Shown: positions 1-7,677, numbered from the stretch's first letter. The stretch is 25,896 nucleotides of DNA from Rhodobacteraceae bacterium UBA7436 (GCA_002478745.1 DLQI01000042.1:11627-37522), one strand, 5' to 3'. Notes: a model not told the origin generated them from the sequence alone. A program made the numbers and translations.

Positions 1-70
1 GCACCTAGAGTTGAAATCTAACGCAAGATTTTCGAATCGTAGGACCAAATTTACCTAATCTTTTTACCCA

Positions 71-106
71 AACAAAAGGCTGCACCTGCGTGACACAGAT
101 ACAGCC
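71..106 (-). terminator. Rho-independent terminator after the HIT gene
   Basis: Read on the minus strand, an 11-bp stem (GGCTGTATCTG with CAGGTGCAGCC, two G-U wobbles) closes a 7-base loop and is followed by TTTTGTT. It lies 34 bases beyond the stop of the HIT-family gene and probably ends the dmdA-acuI-HIT transcript. On the plus strand the hairpin is not followed by a T-run, so it appears one-directional. Bases 1-70 hold nothing else I recognise. Confidence 0.75.
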
Positions 107-139
107 CAATTTGATCCATGTGGAGACGCGTTTATTGGA

Positions 140-559
140 TCAGACGATAGCCGCTTCAATTGCCGCACCATTCGCTTTGATCGCGTCCATATCGCCCATC
201 ACACCAGGACCGCGCAACGATACGCCCTCATGGCGTGGGTGAATGTGGAAATGTAGGTGGAAAATCTCTTGGCCACCCGCTGCCTCACTGAACTGCTGAA
301 GCGTGATACCATCGGCGTTAAATGCAACCTTGGCAGCATTCGCCACCTTTTTGACCGTAGCCATCACAGCTGCCAATTGGGCGTCAGTCGCATCTAGAAT
401 ACTACGGCAAGGGGTTTTGGGGATCACCAGACAATGCCCGTCAGAACGGGGCATAATGTCCATGATGCAAAGGGTTTCATCGTCTTCATAGACTTTGAAA
501 CTTGGGATCTCGCCGCGCAGGATTTTGGCAAGGATGTTCTGATCATCATAAGCAGTCAT
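140..559 (-). CDS. HIT (histidine triad) family protein
   Basis: A 139-residue member of the HIT superfamily of nucleotide-binding hydrolases and transferases, which usually act on AMP-linked substrates such as adenosine phosphoramidates or dinucleoside polyphosphates. The triad is clear: H101-L-H103-F-H105-I-H107 followed by PR, with the usual N-terminal ILRGEIP and GHCLVIPK segments. The start at 559 is chosen because GGAG lies about six bases upstream; a TTG further upstream (571) would lie over this ribosome binding site. The length is normal for the bacterial Hint branch. It follows acuI by 27 bases on the same strand and is probably the last gene of that operon. The exact substrate cannot be read from sequence, and a role in DMSP metabolism is not implied beyond co-transcription. 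Confidence 0.9.
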   Translation of the reverse strand: MTAYDDQNILAKILRGEIPSFKVYEDDETLCIMDIMPRSDGHCLVIPKTPCRSILDATDAQLAAVMATVKKVANAAKVAFNADGITLQQFSEAAGGQEIFHLHFHIHPRHEGVSLRGPGVMGDMDAIKANGAAIEAAIV

Positions 560-598
560 GAGGGTCTCCAATATCTATTGAAGACCCTCTTAAACTGA

Positions 599-1588
599 TC
601 AGGCGTTCACATCTACAACAACACGGCCTTTTACTTGGCCTTTGAGGATATCAGCACCAAGCGCTGGTAGATCAGACAACACAGCCGGCTGAACCATTGC
701 TTCTAATTTGTCCATTGGCAGGTCTTTAGCAATACGACCCCACGCACGAACGCGGTTGTCGTATGGCTGCATGACTGAATCGATGCCCAAAAGGTTCACA
801 CCGCGCAACAAGAACGGGATGACGGTTGTTGGCAAAGCAGCGCCACCAGCTAAACCAACGGCTGCAACAGACGATCCGTATTTCATTTGGCCCAAAACGC
901 GTGCCAGCATTTCGCCGCCCACAGCATCAACGCAACCGCCCCATGTTTCAGCCTCCATCGGACGTTTGATCGCTTCGTTCAGTTCTTCACGGGCAACGAT
1001 CTGTGTGACACCCAATGATTTCAGGTAATCGCCTGTTTCTGGACGTCCTGTAACGCCGGCAACTTCATGACCCAACGCAGCCAAGATAGCAGTTGCGACA
1101 GAACCAACACCACCTGCAGCGCCAGTGACCAAAACGGGACCGTCTTTGATACCGTGATCTTCCAACGCCATGACAGACAACATCGCTGTGAAACCGGCAG
1201 TACCCACAGCCATCGCCTGACGTGTATCCAAACCTGTAGGCAGTGGAACAAGCCAATCTGCCTTAACCCGTGCCTTTTGGGCGTAGCCACCCCAGTGCAC
1301 TTCACCAACGCGCCAACCGGTTAGAACAACCTTGTCGCCTGCTTTGTAACGTGGGTCTTCAGAGCTTTCGACAGTCCCTGCAAAATCGATACCGCCAACG
1401 TGTGGATAGTTACGAACCAATCCGCCGCCCTTGGCGCTCAGGCACAAGCCGTCCTTGTAGTTCACAGTTGAGTATTCAACCGCAACCACAACATCACCCG
1501 CGGGCAATTGATCCACATTCATCTGCTCAATTGCAGCTGAAGCCAAACCGCTTTCTTCGTCTTTGTTCATTACCAAAGCGTTAAACAT
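599..1588 (-). CDS. acuI: Acrylyl-CoA reductase (NADPH), AcuI, MDR family
   Basis: A 329-residue medium-chain dehydrogenase/reductase of the YhdH/AcuI branch. AcuI reduces acryloyl-CoA to propionyl-CoA with NADPH, removing the toxic electrophile made during DMSP and acrylate catabolism. Visible features are the N-terminal GroES-like half with TVNYKDGLCL (residues 41-50) and GGIDFAGTV (65-73), and the Rossmann dinucleotide motif VTGAAGGVGS (154-163). The alcohol-dehydrogenase zinc ligands are not apparent, as expected for this branch. The ATG has a GGGAGAG ribosome binding site four bases upstream. It lies 49 bases after dmdA; the dmdA-acuI order is the known roseobacter arrangement, and this context raises confidence over a generic quinone-oxidoreductase call. 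It is soluble and cytoplasmic. Confidence 0.9.
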   Translation of the reverse strand: MFNALVMNKDEESGLASAAIEQMNVDQLPAGDVVVAVEYSTVNYKDGLCLSAKGGGLVRNYPHVGGIDFAGTVESSEDPRYKAGDKVVLTGWRVGEVHWGGYAQKARVKADWLVPLPTGLDTRQAMAVGTAGFTAMLSVMALEDHGIKDGPVLVTGAAGGVGSVATAILAALGHEVAGVTGRPETGDYLKSLGVTQIVAREELNEAIKRPMEAETWGGCVDAVGGEMLARVLGQMKYGSSVAAVGLAGGAALPTTVIPFLLRGVNLLGIDSVMQPYDNRVRAWGRIAKDLPMDKLEAMVQPAVLSDLPALGADILKGQVKGRVVVDVNA

Positions 1589-1637
1589 CTATCTCTCCCG
1601 TCGCAGGCAAGAACCTGCATTATTGTTCAAAGAACAC

Positions 1638-2741
1638 TCAAATCCAAAATTGTTCGCGCACCAGCGCAGGACGCATACCGTCCGGTGTTTCCACCTCAAG
1701 ATCAGTACCCGGATCCCAATGGGTCATGCGCACCATACCAATGGCAACATTCACATCAAAATCTGGCGACCAAGCGGCTGACGTCACTTTGCCAACCTTC
1801 TTACCGTTGGCCCAAAGCTGCCAATACCGATCACATGGCGGAACCGGTGGTCCTGCAATCTCAATCGGCTGTAGCTGCTGCACAGGACCCTCTTTGGCAA
1901 CACGCAACAACGCATCACGGCCGATACAGCCAATCGCAGTCTGCGTGTCACAGAAACGACCCAAACCACATTCATGCGGTGTGTTATCGTCTGTCATGTC
2001 ATTGCCATAGGACAACAACCCACCCTCAATCCGTTCAATCAAGTTTGGGCAACCCGCACGTACGTTCAAGTCTTCACCGACGGCAAACAAAGCATTCCAC
2101 AGCGGCATGCCAATATCGCCACCCTCAACGTAGATTTCAAAACCACCCTGCTTGGAATAACCCGAACGGGCAATCGCCATCTCGCGGCCTTCAAAGTCAA
2201 ACCAGTCGAAGCGGAAGAAACGAATGTCGCGAATTCGTTCACCGAACACACGCACCAAAAGGTCTTCAGCCTTCGGACCCTGAACAGCCAATGGGCTGAC
2301 ATCAGGCTCGTCAACCAAAACATCCAAACGATAACCGTTGGCAATGCCTTTGACCCAATACAACAGGTCACTGTCTGCAATAGAAATCCACCAGCGGTCT
2401 TCTGCCAGCTTTAGGCAGACAGGATCGTTCAACATGCCGCCTGTCTCGTCGACGATAGGCACATAATAGCATTGACCTGGCAACATACGGCGCAAATCGC
2501 GCGGCGTTAGCATCTGCATAAGGCGCCCAGCATCTGGACCACGCAATTCGACCTGACGTTCAACAGATACATCCCAGACCTGAACGTGGTCTTTGAGGTG
2601 ACGATAATCGGCCTCAACGCTTTCAAAGACCGTTGGCAACAGCATGTGGTTGTAAACGGTGTAGGCTTTTACGCCAGCCGCTTCGACACCATCAGAAAAC
2701 GGTGTGCGGCGCAGGCGACGTGAAGGGGAAAGAAGTGCCAT
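1638..2741 (-). CDS. dmdA: Dimethylsulfoniopropionate demethylase DmdA
   Basis: A 367-residue member of the GcvT/aminomethyltransferase fold. DmdA moves one S-methyl group from DMSP to tetrahydrofolate, giving methylmercaptopropionate and 5-methyl-THF, the first step of the demethylation route that competes with DMS release. The GcvT-type region HVQVWDVSVERQVELRGPDA lies near residues 52-71, GCPNLIERIEGGLLSYGNDM (central) is a DmdA-like signature, and a C-terminal barrel follows. Length fits the roughly 365-residue roseobacter enzymes. GGAGA lies about eight bases before the ATG. acuI directly downstream and a divergent GntR gene nearby match the known dmdA neighbourhood in roseobacters. Glycine-cleavage T protein is the main alternative, but gcvH and gcvP are absent here and the residues look DmdA-like. 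Confidence 0.92.
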   Translation of the reverse strand: MALLSPSRRLRRTPFSDGVEAAGVKAYTVYNHMLLPTVFESVEADYRHLKDHVQVWDVSVERQVELRGPDAGRLMQMLTPRDLRRMLPGQCYYVPIVDETGGMLNDPVCLKLAEDRWWISIADSDLLYWVKGIANGYRLDVLVDEPDVSPLAVQGPKAEDLLVRVFGERIRDIRFFRFDWFDFEGREMAIARSGYSKQGGFEIYVEGGDIGMPLWNALFAVGEDLNVRAGCPNLIERIEGGLLSYGNDMTDDNTPHECGLGRFCDTQTAIGCIGRDALLRVAKEGPVQQLQPIEIAGPPVPPCDRYWQLWANGKKVGKVTSAAWSPDFDVNVAIGMVRMTHWDPGTDLEVETPDGMRPALVREQFWI

Positions 2742-2824
2742 CAGATTTTCTCCGAACTGAGGACAAGATGCAGCGCAGTCTATTCACATAAACCAAGCGC
2801 CACATCCCATTGAAACAAAACGAC

Positions 2825-3532
2825 TTAAGGCTTTGGGCCCTTCCAATCGATTGGACAAATTTCGGCAGACATATTGTCGAAATCCCAAACGCGGCCATAG
2901 TCCCGCACCTTAGAGCGCAGGCCCTTCGCAGCGATGATATCAGGACCCATCCAGTATTTAGAATTGGACACCATAACAGGATGATCCGGGGATTTGCCCG
3001 TCAGCATCTCGATCTCACCTTGGATTTTACGACCAATGGTGATGCCACGTTTATTGCCTTCACGCGTGATCTCAACAGGTGCACGTTCCGCGCCAATAAT
3101 CTCAGACACCAACATCGTGAACAAACCAGTCGTACCACCAGCAGCACCGCTGAAGATTTGCAAAATGCCGTTGTAGGCTTTGCCGCTTGCGCGCTCATCT
3201 ACATAGGCAGCAACTTTCCAGTTCCCCTCGCCCATGCGGCCCGGAATATCGACCAACAGACCGACATTCAAACCTGATAGGTCCTCGCCTTCATAATGGC
3301 CCTCATCAATTGCGATGGCCATCCATGCGTGGCAGTGACCTTCGGTGGGTGGATGACCGCCCAAAGAAACTACGCATGGGCAAAATACTGTGCATGAGCA
3401 GTTCAAGAACAGCTCGCCTTTGATCGCCCAATTGGTCGGTGTCATTTGACGGCGGCCCGGGTTGGGCATCCGTTGATCAATACGCTGACTAATAGGCAGC
3501 TTATCTGAATCCTTACGACGCGTTACAGCCAT
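2825..3532 (-). CDS. DUF1326 domain protein, cysteine-rich, probable metal binding
   Basis: A 235-residue soluble protein of the DUF1326 family, with no established function. After a basic N-terminal extension of about 30 residues, the domain opens with NCSCTVFCPC (C45, C47, C51, C53) followed by GHCHAW (H66, C67, H68), a plausible thiol/imidazole metal site. The start at 3532 is firm: GGAGG sits five bases upstream, and only one base separates this ATG from the DUF2182 stop codon, so the two are co-transcribed and probably translationally coupled. A later methionine (residue 30) is a weaker alternative. DUF1326 and DUF2182 genes are often paired, which suggests one joint function. It is followed 83 bases later by dmdA on the same strand. 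Confidence 0.85.
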   Translation of the reverse strand: MAVTRRKDSDKLPISQRIDQRMPNPGRRQMTPTNWAIKGELFLNCSCTVFCPCVVSLGGHPPTEGHCHAWMAIAIDEGHYEGEDLSGLNVGLLVDIPGRMGEGNWKVAAYVDERASGKAYNGILQIFSGAAGGTTGLFTMLVSEIIGAERAPVEITREGNKRGITIGRKIQGEIEMLTGKSPDHPVMVSNSKYWMGPDIIAAKGLRSKVRDYGRVWDFDNMSAEICPIDWKGPKP

Positions 3533-3533
3533 C

Positions 3534-4364
3534 TTATCCTCCGATGAAATAAGGTGATGCGATCACAAGCAATCCGCCTGCAATAAGGGCCACACCCATT
3601 GGTTTCGTTATAACATGCCCGATTTGGGGCAACTTTTCTAGAACCATGAACAGGGTCGCGGCCCCCATCCAAAGCAAACTCATGACGCCGCCGACAAAAC
3701 CCAAGACCATAAAGCCCCAGCAACAGCCAACGCAAAACGCCCCAAGACCAAGGCCCATGCGTACCCCGCCGCCAAATCCGGTTTTCCAGTGGCCCAAGAA
3801 ATACATCATTGGGGAATGGCAAACGCCGTGGCAGATTTCTTTGGCGCGAGTGAACTGGAACAGTCCAACAGCGATCAACAATCCGGCGGTTATCCAACGC
3901 GATGTCGCAATGCCCAGCAGATCGATAATACCCGCATAAAGCAGCGCAATTTGAACACCTGCAATCAAGGCTGCAAACGCCACCCAAACCACGAAATACC
4001 CCAAGATCACGCCTATGAACCCAGCGCGTGTGCCATCGGCGGACGCCATTAAGTCTTCATAACTGCGCAAGGTCGGCACCATGGTTGGCAACATCATCGC
4101 CGCCATCATAATAGCCCACATCGCAAACACAGGCCCAAAGCGGGTCATCGCCATGTCACTCATCATCGGATCCATCATGCGCATCTTCTGCGCCATCATG
4201 TTAGGACGGCCCAGTAGGTCCAATCCCATATCCATACTCATCATATACATCATCCACCATGACCCAAGGATCACGGCAAAGAAGGACAACCATAGTGTGG
4301 AACGCAGTATGTGAGGCATCGCAAAACTCATCGATTGGTGGCGACTCAAAGCTAGTCTTGCCAT
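3534..4364 (-). CDS. DUF2182 polytopic membrane protein, Met/Cys/His-rich
   Basis: A 276-residue integral membrane protein of the DUF2182 family (predicted metal-binding membrane proteins, function unproven). About six to seven hydrophobic segments are visible, the first at residues 22-42. Residues 38-73 contain 15 methionines, followed by MWAIMMAAMMLPTM (82-95). Further candidate ligands are C178, H179, C182 and H183 in KEICHGVCHSP, and C211, C214 and C215 in CVGCCW. Such clusters recall copper-handling proteins, but that is inference. No convincing ribosome binding site precedes the ATG at 4364; methionine 12 (4331) is an alternative. The gene is divergent from a GntR regulator 48 bases away and heads the run DUF2182-DUF1326-dmdA-acuI-HIT. 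Confidence 0.82.
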   Translation of the reverse strand: MARLALSRHQSMSFAMPHILRSTLWLSFFAVILGSWWMMYMMSMDMGLDLLGRPNMMAQKMRMMDPMMSDMAMTRFGPVFAMWAIMMAAMMLPTMVPTLRSYEDLMASADGTRAGFIGVILGYFVVWVAFAALIAGVQIALLYAGIIDLLGIATSRWITAGLLIAVGLFQFTRAKEICHGVCHSPMMYFLGHWKTGFGGGVRMGLGLGAFCVGCCWGFMVLGFVGGVMSLLWMGAATLFMVLEKLPQIGHVITKPMGVALIAGGLLVIASPYFIGG

Positions 4365-4371
4365 TTAAATG
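4362..4371. promoter_or_regulatory. 10-bp palindrome over the DUF2182 start codon
   Basis: CATTTAAATG is a perfect 10-base palindrome whose left end is the reverse complement of the DUF2182 ATG. Any protein bound here would block both initiation and the short divergent promoter region. Palindromes this short and AT-rich also occur by chance. Confidence 0.3.
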
Positions 4372-4394
4372 CCAGACAATTAAATAACTGACAA

Positions 4395-4412
4395 ACATTA
4401 AATGTAAGACAT
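4395..4412. promoter_or_regulatory. Candidate GntR (FadR-type) operator before gntR
   Basis: ATGTAAGACAT (4402-4412) fits the general GntR/FadR half-site pattern GT-N(0-3)-AC and has flanking AT/AT symmetry. It abuts the gntR start codon. It overlaps a second dyad, ACATTAAATGT (4395-4405). The 48-base intergenic region also repeats GACAA followed by TTAAAT, so several operator copies are possible. The position suggests autorepression and control of the divergent DUF2182-dmdA run. Confidence 0.5.
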
Positions 4413-5144
4413 ATGAAAATTGATCCAAACAGCAATGCTGACCTGTCGGCCCAAATCGCCAAATCGATCCGTGATGCAATCATCTCGGGCGACCTGATCG
4501 TCGACCAACGCCTGCCCTCAGAGGCCGAGCTGTCAGATCAATTCGACGTCTCACGCCCGACCGTGCGCGAAGCGCTCAAACGGCTGGCTGCGCAATCCCT
4601 GATCCGAACACAACGGGGTGCGACAGGCGGTGCTTTCGTCAACAAACTTAGCTTTGAAGAAGCATACCCCCAGCAAATTACCACCTCTACACTGCTGCTA
4701 TCCATGAACGCCGTCAGCTTCGAAACCGCGTGTGAGGCGCGCTACACCCTTGAACGCTCTTGCGCGCCCCTATCTGCACTGCGCCGCACCGCCGATCATC
4801 TTGCGACCATGCGTGCCGAAATCCACCGTCAATCCCAACCCGGGCTTACGGACGAGGCATTCTGCGCCTCAGACGTGGCATTTCACCGTGCGCTTGTTGA
4901 TGGCGCTGGCAATCCGGTGCTGAGCTATCAATTGGCGGGTGCCGTTGAGGCGATGCAGCCTTTGATGAACATGATCACCTTCTCTGCACGGGATCGGGCA
5001 AAGATCATCGAACTGCACACCGCACTTGCCGACGCGCTGGAGGCCAACAATGCCATTGGCGTCGACACCGCATTGGCAGGACTGGAAAGTTACACCACCA
5101 ATTTGGCAAAGTCCGTCATGGAAAAGCGCAAGAACAAAGCTTAG
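4413..5144 (+). CDS. GntR family regulator, FadR/FCD subfamily
   Basis: A 243-residue repressor-type regulator. The N-terminal winged helix (about residues 8-75) has the typical IRDAIISGDL, LPSEAELSDQFDVSRPTVREAL and GGAFV segments. The C-terminal FCD ligand domain (about 95-225) contains the SDVAFHRAL stretch with Asp and His in the metal/ligand-binding pattern, and a later His in ELHTALADAL. FCD regulators commonly sense small carboxylates. It is divergent from the DUF2182-DUF1326-dmdA-acuI-HIT run; in Ruegeria a GntR gene next to dmdA is reported to be its regulator, so this may be the same gene with two genes inserted between, which is inference. No clear Shine-Dalgarno precedes the ATG because the candidate operator occupies that space; initiation may be leaderless. 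Confidence 0.88.
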   Translation: MKIDPNSNADLSAQIAKSIRDAIISGDLIVDQRLPSEAELSDQFDVSRPTVREALKRLAAQSLIRTQRGATGGAFVNKLSFEEAYPQQITTSTLLLSMNAVSFETACEARYTLERSCAPLSALRRTADHLATMRAEIHRQSQPGLTDEAFCASDVAFHRALVDGAGNPVLSYQLAGAVEAMQPLMNMITFSARDRAKIIELHTALADALEANNAIGVDTALAGLESYTTNLAKSVMEKRKNKA

Positions 5145-5158
5145 ACTTGAAACAACTG

Positions 5159-5175
5159 GCATAGTCCGTCTATGC
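5159..5175. repeat. Small inverted repeat between gntR and rlmF
   Basis: GCATAG and CTATGC surround the five bases TCCGT. It lies 15 bases after the gntR stop. No T-run follows on either strand, so it is a weak terminator candidate at best, or an mRNA end structure. Confidence 0.3.
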
Positions 5176-5229
5176 GCAGCCTGTGAACTGACCGACGGGT
5201 TAGGCACCCACCTCAAGGAAAGCGTCCTC

Positions 5230-6156
5230 ATGGCTACCAAAACCACACTGCACCCGCGCAATCAGCACCGCGAAGGATATCATTTCACGCGCTTGGTGGC
5301 TGACACTCCCGCGCTTGAGGCCTTCACAACGCTGAACCCAAAGGGGCAAACGACCGTCAGCTTTCAGGACCCAATGGCGGTTCGGATGCTCAATCGGGCG
5401 CTCCTCAAAACACATTACGGCGTTGAAGAATGGGACATCCCTGAAAACGCCCTGTGCCCACCGATCCCTGGACGCGTGGACTATATCCACTGCCTTGCCG
5501 ATCTGCTTGCTGGTGATAACAAGAAACAAATCCCACGTGGGCCAAAATACAAAGCGCTCGACATCGGAACCGGTGCCAGCTTGGTCTATCCGCTGATTGG
5601 TCAAAGCGAATATGGTTGGGAATTTACGGGCACCGATATTGACCCCGTCGCGATCACATCCGCCAAACAGATTTGCGACCGCAACACCCTGAACATCCCG
5701 CTTAGACTGCAAACCAATCGCGAGGATACGCTCAAAGGCACGATCCAAACCGGTGACAGGTTCCACGTCATCCTGTGCAATCCGCCGTTTCATTCCTCAA
5801 TGGAAGAAGCCAACAGAGGGACGCAACGCAAGTGGCGCAACCTTGGCAAAGGAAAGTCGTCGACCCTCAATTTTGGCGGGCAAAACACAGAACTTTGGTG
5901 TCCGGGCGGTGAGGTTTGGTTTATTTCCAACATGATTAAGCAAAGCAAAGCTTTCGCCAAACAATGTCTTTGGTTCACCTCACTGGTGTCGAAAAAAGAC
6001 AACCTGCCACTGCTTTTGAACAACCTTGAAAGAGCAGGAATTGCCGATTTCAAAGTTGTTGAGATGGCGCAGGGGCAAAAGGTAAGTCGTTTTATCGCAT
6101 GGACTTACATCCAAAAACACAAACGACCAGCGTTTATGAATGGCAGCATGAAATAA
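5230..6156 (+). CDS. rlmF: 23S rRNA (adenine(1618)-N6)-methyltransferase RlmF
   Basis: A 308-residue S-adenosylmethionine-dependent methyltransferase that modifies the N6 of A1618 in 23S rRNA. The SAM motif I is DIGTGAS (111-117), the acidic post-I residue lies in FTGTDIDP (132-139), and the N6-adenine catalytic motif is NPPFH (184-188). The N-terminal LHPRNQHREGYHF and the near-identical length to the E. coli enzyme support the name. The open frame extends upstream to 5026 inside gntR, but the ATG at 5230 has AAGGAAAG about eight bases before it and starts the conserved region. It is 85 bases downstream of gntR on the same strand, with no evident functional link. Confidence 0.93.
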   Translation: MATKTTLHPRNQHREGYHFTRLVADTPALEAFTTLNPKGQTTVSFQDPMAVRMLNRALLKTHYGVEEWDIPENALCPPIPGRVDYIHCLADLLAGDNKKQIPRGPKYKALDIGTGASLVYPLIGQSEYGWEFTGTDIDPVAITSAKQICDRNTLNIPLRLQTNREDTLKGTIQTGDRFHVILCNPPFHSSMEEANRGTQRKWRNLGKGKSSTLNFGGQNTELWCPGGEVWFISNMIKQSKAFAKQCLWFTSLVSKKDNLPLLLNNLERAGIADFKVVEMAQGQKVSRFIAWTYIQKHKRPAFMNGSMK

Positions 6157-6249
6157 TCTCTCCTGCTCCTCGATAACCAATGCTGTAGAAGTGAAAGCGC
6201 CCATGCAGGGGCACTCACGCGTAATCTGTCTTTGATTAATTCAACTCGA

Positions 6250-6942
6250 TTAGACTTTGACGATCTTGGGAACTGCCCAGCACAGCACTGCGGTCATTGC
6301 GATATAAGTGAGCATGATGGTCGGCACCGTCGTGTTGAAGGCAAGATTAAACACTGGAATGCCCAACAAGTCCCGAAATGAAACCGTGGCAACCGACAGC
6401 AGGAAAAAGACACCATAAGCGAAAACCCCGATGATCACTGCACGGTTTTTAGTGGTACGAACGACGCCTGCGTCCGTCTCGGCCCGGAAATAATAGGTTA
6501 TAGCAGCGACAATAAAGACGGCTTCGATGAGTATCGCGAGATATGCGTTTTTAGCATAAAGCCCCAAACCTATCGCAACGGTGTTTGCCCCAAACAAGTG
6601 GTGACCGTGGCCTGAAAAGAAATCCAGTACGATATGGCTAACGAACAAGGCCAGCGCCACTAGGCCAATCGTTGTACTTTTGAACAAGACCTTACCGATC
6701 AAAAACACCACAGCAGCCCAGATAAATTGTGGGATCAGGTGGTGACTGTACATCATCGATACGGTCATATTGGCAATGGTTGCATCAAAGACGTCAATCG
6801 GTCCCGTCGGCTCTAGCCCAAGGTAATGAAAAATGAACCAGCAGATATCTTGGAATTGCGATACGGCAAGAAAGAACAACAACGTCCCTTTTGGAAACTT
6901 CTGATGCGCAATGAGGGCCGTTGCAAAGTGTCCAGCGATCAT
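6250..6942 (-). CDS. Membrane protein of unknown function, possibly YdjM-like hydrolase
   Basis: A 230-residue membrane protein with about six hydrophobic segments. Histidine-rich motifs are MIAGHFATALIAH at the N-terminus, MMYSHHLIPQ near 63-72, and FVSHIVLDFFSGHGHH near 99-114. This spacing of H, SHH and SHxxLD recalls the YdjM-type membrane-bound predicted metal-dependent hydrolases, but I do not recognise the family with certainty. AAAGGA lies about nine bases upstream of the ATG. It is divergent from a TetR gene, so TetR control is likely. Local base composition appears AT-richer than the surrounding core genes, which would be compatible with acquisition. Confidence 0.72.
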   Translation of the reverse strand: MIAGHFATALIAHQKFPKGTLLFFLAVSQFQDICWFIFHYLGLEPTGPIDVFDATIANMTVSMMYSHHLIPQFIWAAVVFLIGKVLFKSTTIGLVALALFVSHIVLDFFSGHGHHLFGANTVAIGLGLYAKNAYLAILIEAVFIVAAITYYFRAETDAGVVRTTKNRAVIIGVFAYGVFFLLSVATVSFRDLLGIPVFNLAFNTTVPTIMLTYIAMTAVLCWAVPKIVKV

Positions 6943-6978
6943 AATCCATATCCTTTGGCTAAATTAATTACAAAACAA

Positions 6979-6993
6979 CGCTCTAGTAGAGCG
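6979..6993. promoter_or_regulatory. 15-base perfect palindrome, probable TetR operator
   Basis: CGCTCTA-G-TAGAGCG has 7-bp arms around one central base. It lies in the 126-base gap between the divergent membrane protein and TetR genes, 37 bases from the membrane protein start. Size, symmetry and position are typical of a TetR dimer site. It would overlap the promoter of the membrane protein gene. Confidence 0.6.
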
Positions 6994-7003
6994 AATGAAG
7001 ATT

Positions 7004-7030
7004 TGATAATTTCGTAACTAACGGTACGAT
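7004..7030 (+). promoter_or_regulatory. Possible sigma-70 promoter for the TetR gene
   Basis: TTGATA followed after about 16 bases by TACGAT resembles -35 and -10 elements. GGTACGA-TATG occurs at 7023-7033 and again, with one extra base, at the TetR start (7060-7071), giving a direct repeat. Assigned by eye. Confidence 0.3.
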
Positions 7031-7068
7031 ATGAGCAGGTCAAACTTTAAATACTCTTAGGTACGAAT

Positions 7069-7677
7069 ATGCCAACATTAAAAACTACCCCTAAACGAGG
7101 GCGGCCCCAAACTTTGGATCGCGATGCGGTTTTGAAGATCGCTCTGACGAGTTATTGGACAGGAGGGCCGACGCGTGTAGCGATAAGTCACATCTGCAAA
7201 GAAGCAGATGTTTCCAAACCCAGTCTTTATCGTGAATTTGGCAGCGACGATGGTTTGAAGGCCGCGGTGCTAGATCTTTATAGCGAATTGGTACTTGGCC
7301 CATTCCACAACATTTTGACCAGTAACGAAGGGTTTGCCCAGCAGATCGAGGCACTTATTGCGTTTACTGTGCAGGACCGCAAATCACTTGGGATACCAAG
7401 TGGTTGCTTGCAGGTCGCCATGCGTGCCCATAGGGAAGACCTTGGAGAGGTCACAGGCAACAAAGTTGATATGCTTCGTTCCCAAACACTTCGGTACTAC
7501 GAAGCGTGGATCGAACGAGCAAAATCATGTGGCGAGTTCAAAGCTGACATCCCGACCCAAGCGGCAGCGCTTTTTTGCGATGCGCAAAACGGTGGCGCTA
7601 TGCGGATGCAAAAAGAAGGTATCCCTAATGAGATTATTAAACAGACTTTAACGCACGCTTTTTCTACCTTTGCCTAA
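7069..7677 (+). CDS. TetR/AcrR family transcriptional regulator
   Basis: A 202-residue regulator. The N-terminal HTH (about residues 18-62) includes RGRPQTLDRDAVLKIAL, ISHICKEADVSKPSLYREFGSDDGL, the last being a textbook TetR recognition helix. The C-terminal all-alpha half (70-202) is a ligand/dimer domain with IPSGCLQVAMRAHREDLG; the ligand is unknown. AGG lies about seven bases before the ATG. The gene is divergent from the membrane protein at 6250-6942 and has the palindrome 6979-6993 between, so it most likely represses that gene. A nine-codon reading frame (7031-7060) ends just at the ribosome binding site. Confidence 0.88.
   Translation: MPTLKTTPKRGRPQTLDRDAVLKIALTSYWTGGPTRVAISHICKEADVSKPSLYREFGSDDGLKAAVLDLYSELVLGPFHNILTSNEGFAQQIEALIAFTVQDRKSLGIPSGCLQVAMRAHREDLGEVTGNKVDMLRSQTLRYYEAWIERAKSCGEFKADIPTQAAALFCDAQNGGAMRMQKEGIPNEIIKQTLTHAFSTFA

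Noticed and set aside
1685..2299. 204-residue frame on the plus strand opposite dmdA
   Set aside because: Rich in Pro, Gln and His as expected of antisense translation, and dmdA is certain.
5026..5229. Longer rlmF starting inside gntR
   Set aside because: The extension overlaps gntR in another frame; the ATG at 5230 has a ribosome binding site and begins the conserved region.
6157..6249. Terminator between rlmF and the membrane protein gene
   Set aside because: GTGA...TCAC and GCCC...GGGC can partly pair near 6191-6218, but there are mismatches and no T-run, so I could not support it.
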